Source: an uncultured Acetatifactor sp. (lineage in GTDB: Bacteria > Bacillota > Clostridia > Lachnospirales > Lachnospiraceae). From it: DNA of 41,610 bases. This document shows, piece after piece, positions 23,319 to 29,820 of this stretch. Under the pieces are notes generated by a model that saw nothing but the letters and a program-made list of their open reading frames with translations, ran no database searches and was not told the DNA's origin. The stretch spans positions 1 to 41,610 of the forward strand of contig CAJUFO010000037.1 of assembly GCA_910585615.1 (NCBI GenBank), in the 5' to 3' direction. A program made the position numbers and the translations under genes. Every line of letters starts with the position of its first letter. Positions within the stretch are counted from its first letter, which is position 1.

Positions 23319-25928
23319 ATGGGATTGTTTAGACAGAAAAAGAGGCGGGCGGAACCGGCGGAGCAGCCATACACGGCTTCCAGAAATGACGGCAGAAAGC
23401 GCAGAGGCCTGAAGAGGCTGCGCCACGACGCGCCCTGGATCTACAGGGGGATGCTGGTAAGCCTGGCCTTTGCGGTGGTATTCAGCTGCTTCTATGGCAT
23501 CTTCCGCTCCAGGGCGGAGAAATTCGAGAAAAATCCCCTGGAGACCGCAGACAACATCGCCTGGCTCTACCAGAACTGCTATCTGCTGTACCGCGACCTG
23601 TGCAATGCCCGGAGCGAGGAGTTCCTGGACTATACGGACATCTATCTGGAGACGGAGGAGGGGCATCTGTGGCTTCTGGACAGGGAGCGGAGACAGGAGT
23701 ACAGGGATCTGCTGGACCTGCTGGCGGATATGGCGCAGGATGGGTACGACGCCCGGGAGGAGCTGACGGGGATATCCATGCAGGAGGCCATCCTGGAAGG
23801 TTATCTGAACCGGGAGGAGCTGCAGGCCTATATACAGGAGGGCATTCTGGACGAAAAGGAGCTGGAGGCTTACACGGGCGGCCAGGAGGTTTACGACATT
23901 GGCCGGACAGACTCCCATGAACTGGAATACGAAATGCAGATGCTGGAGGAATACTTCGGCGTTCTGGAGACGAATTTCGCGGACCTGAACAGTTGCTACG
24001 ACTATATCATCGAGGACCATGCCACGGGGAAATATGTGACGAACATGTCCGTGGACGACAGGAACAGAAGCACTGAGGCCCAGTATTTCCAGCTCAGCTT
24101 CCGCTTCGACGACGCAGGGTATGTGACCATCGGGGACGATATCTGCGGCAAGGATGCGAGCCAGATCAGAAAGCTGGCCAATGAGGCTGTCAGGGCGAAT
24201 TTCATCCAGGGCCAGCTGGCCGAGGCCATGGATACCTTCGGCAGATACGGGCGGATGAAGGGGCCCGCGGGCTGTACAGTGACTTACGCCATTTCCACAG
24301 AGGAATGGGAGGCCAGAAAGGAGAAGTCCCAGGGCCTGTACGTGGGCAGGCTGGTCAACGGATTGGCCTTTGACACGGAAGTCCAATTCTATGCCACGTC
24401 CAGCTATCACAACTTTTCCGCCGATGCTTATTACAGCTTCGGCCTGGGGGAAATTCTGGGTCTTTGCATAGCAGGGCTGGCGCTGCTGGGGATGTTCCTG
24501 CCCATGCCGGGGACCGGAAAGCCCTGGATGGAGGAGAAGGCCTGCGCGGTCTCGCTGGAATTCCTTGTCTGTGTGGGATTCTGCCTGATGGCCAGCGGCA
24601 GTGCGATTCTCTCCGTAATCGTCTATGTGGCCAGCGGCAGGGCAGGGGGGGCGTTTATGGAGTATCTGGGCCTAAGCCTGACCAGCGCCAAGGTACTGGC
24701 CATGGCGCTGAATATAGCGGCGCTCACCCTGTATGCGTTCTGCTGCTGGTATGCGGGCATCTGCGCCAGGGCTTTGCGGGAGCTGGGCCTGTGGAGATAT
24801 ATCAGACAGCGGAGCATGATATACCGTTTCTTCCCGTTCATAAAAGGAAAGGTGGTGGGGGCTTATGAGGCGGTGGCGCATATGGATTTGACGAAGGACG
24901 CAAACTGGACGATTGTCAAGCTGCTGATTGCCAACGCAGTGATCCTGCTCCTGATAAGCAGCCTCTGGGTAGGCGGTTTCCCGGTGGTGGTGGTCTACTC
25001 CGTTCTGCTGTACATCATCCTGCGGCGATATGTGAGCCAGCTGCAGAAGCGCTACCGGATATTGCTGAAGGCTGTGGACGAGATCGCGGAGGGGAACCTG
25101 AACGTGTCCATTCCCGAGGACTTGGGCATCTTCGAGCCCTTCCGGGAGCAGGTGTTCAAAATCCAGGATGGGCTGCAGAAGGCTGTGGACACGGAGGTGA
25201 AGAGCCAGCGGATGAAGGTGGAGCTGGTGACGAACATGTCCCACGATTTAAAGACGCCGCTGACTGCAATCATCACCTACATCAACCTGCTGAAGGAGAA
25301 GGACATTACCCCGGAACAGCGGGAAGAGTACCTGAACACGCTGGAGCGGAAGTCCCTGAGGCTCAAGAGCCTGATAGAGGATCTGTTCGAGTTCAGCAAG
25401 GCCAGCTCCCAGAACATCACGCTGAACATCATGGACCTGGACATCATGAACTTGCTGAAGCAGGTGGCATTCGAGATGTCGGATAAGCTGGGGGAGGCAG
25501 GGCTGGACGTGCGGATGAACCTGACGGAGGAGAAGGTGATACTGCCTCTTGACAGCCAGAAGACCTACCGCATCTATGAGAACCTCTTCGGCAACATTGC
25601 GAAATACGCCCTGCCGGGCACCAGGGTCTATGTGAACGGCTTCCGCATAGGGGACACGGTCATCATCACCTTGAAGAACATCTCCGCCCAGGAGATAACG
25701 GTGGATTCCTCGGAGCTGACGGAACGGTTCGTGCGGGGGGACGCCTCCCGGAACACGGAGGGCAGCGGCCTGGGCCTTGCCATCGCCAAGAGCTTCATGG
25801 AGCTCCAGGGCGGGGAGCTGACGCTGGAGGTGGACGGGGATCTGTTCAAGGCCACCACCACCTGGCATATGCCCCAGGCAGACGCTTTATCCCAAGGCGC
25901 ACCCGAATATCCTGAGAGGGCAATTTAG
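23319..25928 (+). CDS. Multi-span sensor histidine kinase (VanS-like)
   Basis: An 869-aa kinase. It has a basic N terminus, one membrane segment (about 46-64) and a large extracytoplasmic region (about 65-370) rich in Glu and Tyr. A block of several further segments follows (about 378-560: FGLGEILGLCIAGLALLGMF, EFLVCVGFCLMASGSAILSV, IVKLLIANAVILLLISSLWV), then a HAMP-like stretch EIAEGNLNVSIPEDLGIFEP. HisKA has His642 in NMSHDLKTPLTAIITYI, and the ATPase domain has N-box NLFGNIAKYALPG and G-box GSGLGLAIAKSF. The cognate regulator is immediately upstream. The size and the extra membrane block are unusual against a typical 400-500 aa VanS. A ribosome site AGGAGGGCGCT precedes the ATG. Confidence 0.93.
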   Translation: MGLFRQKKRRAEPAEQPYTASRNDGRKRRGLKRLRHDAPWIYRGMLVSLAFAVVFSCFYGIFRSRAEKFEKNPLETADNIAWLYQNCYLLYRDLCNARSEEFLDYTDIYLETEEGHLWLLDRERRQEYRDLLDLLADMAQDGYDAREELTGISMQEAILEGYLNREELQAYIQEGILDEKELEAYTGGQEVYDIGRTDSHELEYEMQMLEEYFGVLETNFADLNSCYDYIIEDHATGKYVTNMSVDDRNRSTEAQYFQLSFRFDDAGYVTIGDDICGKDASQIRKLANEAVRANFIQGQLAEAMDTFGRYGRMKGPAGCTVTYAISTEEWEARKEKSQGLYVGRLVNGLAFDTEVQFYATSSYHNFSADAYYSFGLGEILGLCIAGLALLGMFLPMPGTGKPWMEEKACAVSLEFLVCVGFCLMASGSAILSVIVYVASGRAGGAFMEYLGLSLTSAKVLAMALNIAALTLYAFCCWYAGICARALRELGLWRYIRQRSMIYRFFPFIKGKVVGAYEAVAHMDLTKDANWTIVKLLIANAVILLLISSLWVGGFPVVVVYSVLLYIILRRYVSQLQKRYRILLKAVDEIAEGNLNVSIPEDLGIFEPFREQVFKIQDGLQKAVDTEVKSQRMKVELVTNMSHDLKTPLTAIITYINLLKEKDITPEQREEYLNTLERKSLRLKSLIEDLFEFSKASSQNITLNIMDLDIMNLLKQVAFEMSDKLGEAGLDVRMNLTEEKVILPLDSQKTYRIYENLFGNIAKYALPGTRVYVNGFRIGDTVIITLKNISAQEITVDSSELTERFVRGDASRNTEGSGLGLAIAKSFMELQGGELTLEVDGDLFKATTTWHMPQADALSQGAPEYPERAI

Positions 25929-25961
25929 GGTAGTCCCAGAAAGAGAATAGAGTAAGTTCAA

Positions 25962-26488
25962 ATGACCTTGATTGCGAATCGGATTTTCGAGATGCGCTTG
26001 TACAATTTCTATCTGTCTGATGCGAGGATGCAGGAGCTGGATATCCACAAGGCGTCCCTGGAGGATAGAAGCCAGTTTATGGCAGATGGGCATCTGGATA
26101 TGCGGCCCATTATCAACGGCACCGGGAATTATACTGCATAACGCTGAATGCTGCCTAATGTAATCATGCGAATGAACCAGTCAGCGTTATGCAGTCTGGT
26201 TTCACGGCAAGTGAAATCGTTAAGCAGTATGCTATATCGAAGCCAGGACCAGAAGTCTGAGGAGGACAGATGTAATCGTGGATTACCGGGGGGCGATATG
26301 TCATAGAGATGAAAATATGGCATGGAGCGGAATACAACCGCCGCGGAGAAGAGCAGCTTTTGGGATATCTGGAGGATTACCAATTGAAAAGAGGCTATAT
26401 GCTGAACTTCAATTTCAACCAGAAGAAGCAGATTGGCATCCGGGAAGTTCGACTGGGTGATAAAGTTCTGATAGAAGCCATAGTGTAG
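25962..26488 (+). pseudogene. C-terminal remnant of an AAA-ATPase/PD-(D/E)XK family protein
   Basis: The 5' part reads NRIFEMRLYNFYLSDARM and QFMADGHLDMR-PIINGTGNY, which is the linker and C-terminal part of the DUF1703/PF09820 ATPase family (usually near 550 aa). Damage is visible in four ways. The N-terminal ATPase domain is gone. About 40 residues seem missing between LDMR and PIING. A 100-bp hairpin element interrupts the NGTGN/YIEARTR stretch, and its removal restores the frame. One extra G in the run GGGGGG (26288-26293) shifts YRG against RYVIEMKIWHGAEYNRRGEE. The end, FNFNQKKQIGIREVRLGDKV, is the nuclease-like domain. It is dead by any reading. The related N-terminal remnant at 28563 is a different copy, since the order is reversed. 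Confidence 0.8.
26131..26230 (+). mobile_element. 100-bp hairpin element, copy E1
   Basis: Ends ATACTGC...GCAGTAT. Element positions 3-17 (26133-26147) pair perfectly with 51-65 (26181-26195); the 33-nt loop is 26148-26180. A second small stem TTTCAC-GGCAA-GTGAAA lies at 26200-26216. The last 13 bases also pair with the first 13 (12 of 13), so arm A can choose between two partners. Deleting exactly 26131-26230 rejoins AAT-T with GC-TAT and restores the host gene's frame, which is direct evidence that it was inserted. It contains no gene. No clear target duplication is seen. Confidence 0.75.
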
Positions 26489-26506
26489 ATATACAATTAG
26501 GTCGAT

Positions 26507-26548
26507 TCCCCACGGCGGGCCGAGAAGGTATTGCCGTGGGGATTTCTG
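26507..26548 (+). terminator. Hairpin terminator after the ATPase remnant
   Basis: TCCCCACGGC (26507-26516) pairs with GCCGTGGGGA (26533-26542), ten pairs around a 16-nt loop, followed by TTTCTGTT. It lies 18 bases after the remnant's stop codon. Confidence 0.7.
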
Positions 26549-26598
26549 TTCATGAGAACCGTCTAAAAATAAACCAATCAATCTCTAAGAAAAATCCA

Positions 26599-26627
26599 TT
26601 TTTTCTAAAAAAGCATCATGCTATACT
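26599..26627 (+). promoter_or_regulatory. Possible promoter upstream of element E2 and the YesM-like gene
   Basis: TATACT at 26622-26627 with a poor TTTTTT -35 at 26599-26604 (17-bp spacer), in AT-rich DNA. If used, transcription starts near 26634 and element E2 would form nearly the whole 5' leader. Confidence 0.35.
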
Positions 26628-26637
26628 GAATGCAGAT

Positions 26638-26737
26638 ATACTGCAGACCGCCAGGATTTACAGAGGTGTCCCCGGGAAAATACCTGGCTGGCGGTCTGCA
26701 GTCGGGTCGCACTGCAAATTTAACCGGTGCGCAGTAT
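26638..26737 (+). mobile_element. 100-bp hairpin element, copy E2
   Basis: Same length and ends as E1 (ATACTGC...GCAGTAT). Positions 3-17 (26640-26654) pair perfectly with 51-65 (26688-26702) around a 33-nt loop. Hand alignment to E1 gives about 56 of 100 identical bases. Stem positions 9, 11, 15, 16 and 17 differ from E1 and each partner base changes to keep the pair. The element ends 16 bases before the ATG of the YesM-like gene, immediately before its GAGGGG ribosome site, and may form its 5' leader. Confidence 0.75.
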
Positions 26738-26753
26738 AATTGAGGGGTGCAAT

Positions 26754-28388
26754 ATGTCTTTTCACATAACATTTCACAAGATGAGCATCCGGAATCAGAT
26801 GAAGACTATCGTGATTTTGATGCTGGCCCTGTTCGTCCTGGTATGCGCCCTGATCAGCGTATCCATAAGGGCGCTGATACGCAGGAGCGAGGACGAGCAT
26901 ATGCAGGTAGCCACCCAGCGGCTGATTGACCAGATGGATCTGATGTACGGTAAAATGGAGAATTTCTGTATCAACATCGGCGAGGACGATGCGATACAGG
27001 CGCTTCTGGCAAGCGACTATGCCCAGCTGTCCCCGCTGCGCCGCCCCGCCATGGAATGCCTGGCCAGACACAAGGTTTTGGAGTCTACTATAGAGGATAT
27101 CTCTCTGGTCAATGACAAAATCCACTATTCCAATGTGCTGCGCGGAGAGGATTTGGACAGGATACGGGCGATGGTGAACGGAAGGCCTTTTCGGTGGATT
27201 GGCTTCTGCAGCCACAGCTTCACCAGTGAAGCCGAGAAGCCGGACATGATGGTGTATGCGGGGGATGTCATCGTCGGGACGCAGAACCTGGGGACCATTG
27301 TCATATCGCTGAATGCCGCGGATTTCCTGGCGGAGAACGACGGCGAGGAAAACCAGATGTACTTCCTCACTGACAGGGAGGGCGTTCTGTTCTCCATCGA
27401 TCAGTCGGCGGAGGAGGTCTATGAGGTGTATCGGCTCTGGCAGGAAGGGGATTATCCGGAGCACCTTGCAGAGGGCGGACATTATGACATCCGCAGCTAT
27501 TACTTTGAGGACATGGACTGTTACCTGGTGGGAGCGCTGGATGTGCGGGACATGGGCAGGGGCATGATGCAGATACAGCTTCTGATCTGGGGCTGCGTGA
27601 TGGCGGCAGGGGTGTTCTGTGCCATGTTTTTCCTCCTGGTGTCCAGGGGAGTGGTGAGACCTCTGCACCAGTTCCACGCCACGATTCGGCAGATTAGGCA
27701 GTCCAGCCAGAGAGGGCTGGAGACGGATCTGAACCTGAGGGGATGCTCGGAAATCGAGGAGCTTGGACATGAGTTTTCCGGCATGCTGGAGGACATAGAG
27801 AGCCTGAACCGGAAAATCTTCCAGTCCGCTACGGATCTGTATGAGCTGAAGGTACAGAAGCAGGAGGCGGAGCTGGCGTATCTGCGCAGCCAGGTGGATC
27901 CCCATTTCCTGTACAATACCCTGGAGGTCATCCGAAAGATGGCCCTGGAGAAGGACGCGCCGGAGATTGCCCAGATGACTCTGGACATGGGCCATATCTT
28001 CCGCTACAGCGCCAAGGGCGAGGACGAGGTAACCCTGGAGGAGGAAATCTCCATTATCAAGTCCTATAGCCGGATCCAGCAGATGCGCTTCGAGGGGAAG
28101 ATTTCCGTGTATTATTTCGTTTCTGAAGACGTGTTGGAGCTGAAGGTGATGAAGATGCTGCTGCAGCATACGGAGGAGCAGCTTCCCAATATGTTCAACA
28201 CAGCGCCTACCTCCACCATGCAGAGGAGCTGGGAGCAGCTCCAGACCATGGAGAAGCAGCTGTACACCAACATCATCTACGGCAAGGAATCCATCGATGC
28301 TTTCGACAAGTTCGTGGAGGACTGGAAGGCACAGGGCGGAGACCAGATTACGCAGGAAGTGAATGAGTGGTATCAATCTGTGAAGTGA
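26754..28388 (+). CDS. YesM-type sensor kinase fused to the tail of a sugar-binding protein
   Basis: A 544-aa chimera. Residues 1-471 are a YesM/LytS-class kinase: membrane segment about 17-40, extracytoplasmic sensor to about 280, second segment LLIWGCVMAAGVFCAMFFLL, HAMP, and the His_kinase domain with His384 in QVDPHFLYNTLE. After ELKVMKMLLQ, where the family continues PLVENAIxHG into the ATPase domain, the sequence jumps at residue 472 to HTEEQLPNMFNTAPTSTMQR and EKQLYTNIIYGKESIDAFDK. This is the C-terminal end of an extracellular sugar-binding protein of the LplA type. The ATP-binding domain is missing, so it cannot autophosphorylate. A deletion evidently removed the kinase end, probably a YesN regulator gene, and most of the binding-protein gene. 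ATG at 26754 follows GAGGGG. Confidence 0.82.
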   Translation: MSFHITFHKMSIRNQMKTIVILMLALFVLVCALISVSIRALIRRSEDEHMQVATQRLIDQMDLMYGKMENFCINIGEDDAIQALLASDYAQLSPLRRPAMECLARHKVLESTIEDISLVNDKIHYSNVLRGEDLDRIRAMVNGRPFRWIGFCSHSFTSEAEKPDMMVYAGDVIVGTQNLGTIVISLNAADFLAENDGEENQMYFLTDREGVLFSIDQSAEEVYEVYRLWQEGDYPEHLAEGGHYDIRSYYFEDMDCYLVGALDVRDMGRGMMQIQLLIWGCVMAAGVFCAMFFLLVSRGVVRPLHQFHATIRQIRQSSQRGLETDLNLRGCSEIEELGHEFSGMLEDIESLNRKIFQSATDLYELKVQKQEAELAYLRSQVDPHFLYNTLEVIRKMALEKDAPEIAQMTLDMGHIFRYSAKGEDEVTLEEEISIIKSYSRIQQMRFEGKISVYYFVSEDVLELKVMKMLLQHTEEQLPNMFNTAPTSTMQRSWEQLQTMEKQLYTNIIYGKESIDAFDKFVEDWKAQGGDQITQEVNEWYQSVK

Positions 28389-28420
28389 TACAGATAATCT
28401 GTGAAATAAAATACAGATAC

Positions 28421-28455
28421 AAAGGGGCTGCCGCGGATGTGACAGCCCCTTTTGC
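28421..28455 (+). terminator. Rho-independent terminator after the YesM fusion gene
   Basis: AAAGGGGCTG (28421-28430) pairs with CAGCCCCTTT (28443-28452), a ten-pair stem with a 12-nt loop, running into TTTTGC. It is probably the original terminator of the lost sugar-binding protein gene. Confidence 0.85.
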
Positions 28456-28486
28456 AGGGCTTTCCGAAATTCTTTTTGCAACTTCT

Positions 28487-28516
28487 TTGCACAGCCGGGG
28501 GACTTTGTGCTAAGAT
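28487..28516 (+). promoter_or_regulatory. Possible promoter of the AAA-ATPase remnant
   Basis: TTGCAC (28487-28492), 18-bp spacer, TAAGAT (28511-28516), 47 bases before the ATG at 28563. Confidence 0.45.
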
Positions 28517-28562
28517 AGACTCATAGCACGAGGCAAGGACTTTGGAGAAGAGGAGGTGCTCT

Positions 28563-29778
28563 ATGGGAATTTACCTGAATCCTGGCAACCAGGGCTTCCG
28601 GGAATCGATTCGCTCCAAGATATATGTGGACAAGACGAATCTGATTGCGTGTACAAATGAAATGATGAATACAAACGATAAGTATATTTGTGTCACCAGA
28701 CCCAGGCGTTTCGGAAAGTCCATGGCGCTTGAAATGCTGGCCGCCTATTACAGCAGTGGCTGCGATTCCAGGGAGCTTTTCGCAGGTTTTAAGATTGAAA
28801 ATGACGAATCTTTTCCAGAGCATCTGAATCAATGTGAAGTGGTCTATCTGAACATGCAGCACTTTCTGATTAGAGCGGATTGCGGAAAGGTGACAAAATA
28901 TTTAGAACAGCAGGTAATGGGAGAGCTACAGGAGAAGTATGCGCACATACTAAAAGGGCAGGACATAGGGCTTGCTACTGCTTTGGGGAAGATTTACGCA
29001 AAAACGGACAGGCAGTTCGTCATCCTGATAGATGAGTGGGACTGCGTGATGCGTGAAAGGCAGGAGGCCGAGGCATTGCAGAAGCAGTACCTTGATTTCC
29101 TGCGGAATCTCCTGAAAGACCAGCCATACGTGGCCCTGGCCTACATGACCGGAATCCTGCCTGTGAAAAAGTATGGACAGCATTCCGCCCTGAACATGTT
29201 CTGGGAGTATTCCATGACTAATCAATACATGTTAGAGGAATACACCGGCTTCACGGAGGATGAGGTAAAAGCCCTATGCGCGCGCTTCGACATGGATTTC
29301 GAGAAGGTCAGCGACTGGTATGACGGATACCGGCTGCGGCGGTTCCACCATATCTACAATCCCAGGTCGGTGGTGGCTGCCATGCGAGGCGGCGTGCTGT
29401 CCAACTACTGGACTTCCACGGAGAACTATGAGGCGCTGAAGGTTTATATGGACATGGATTTCGATGGGCTTCGTTCGGACAGTGCGGATGCTGGGCGGAG
29501 AGCAGGTGAGGGTCAACACCCGCAGCTTTCAGAATGATATGCGGAATTTTAATACAAAGGATGATGTCCTGACGCTGTTGATTCATCTGGGGTATCTGGG
29601 ATATGACTCTGAGACGGAGGAAGCGTTCATCCCCAACAAGGAGATTATGGGGGAGTTCGAGAATGCCATGAGCGTAGGCGGCTGACCGGAGGTGATGCGG
29701 GCTCTTGACAGGATGCCTGCTTTGCGAATGCCGCAAGCTACTTGGCCCGCTGCTTATATGAGTGAAGGGAAATCATAA
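28563..29778 (+). pseudogene. N-terminal remnant of an AAA-ATPase/PD-(D/E)XK family protein
   Basis: ATG behind AGGAGGTGCTCT. The first 325 residues are intact: MGIYLNPGNQGFRESIRSKI, YVDKT, P-loop-like CVTRPRRFGKSMALEML, Walker B FVILIDEWDCVM, GILPVKKYGQHSALNMF and WYDGYRL, all typical of PF09820 ATPases. A frameshift near 29475-29490 changes GLRSDS to the frame reading VRMLGGEQVRVNTRSFQNDM. A TGA at 29683-29685 then replaces the Trp expected in SVGGWPEVMRAL. Coding resemblance fades at about 29778, and the C-terminal nuclease-like domain is absent. A short ATPase-only peptide could still be translated, but the gene is broken. Confidence 0.82.
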
Positions 29779-29820
29779 AAGGAAGAAACCATAAAATAAA
29801 AGAAAGGCGGATTCACAAAT

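Noticed and set aside
23223..24410. 395-codon open frame antisense to the large sensor kinase
   Set aside because: Shadow of the GC-biased sense frame; no start signal and no protein-like motifs.
26131..26230. Integron attC site as an explanation for the hairpin element
   Set aside because: E1 ends with GTTAAGC, like the attC core GTTRRRY, but its left end does not fit RYYYAAC, E2 lacks both cores, and there are no cassettes or integrase.
26658..28481. 607-codon open frame antisense to the YesM-like gene
   Set aside because: It covers the whole opposing gene in mirror phase, crosses the 100-bp element and a terminator, and shows no recognisable domain.
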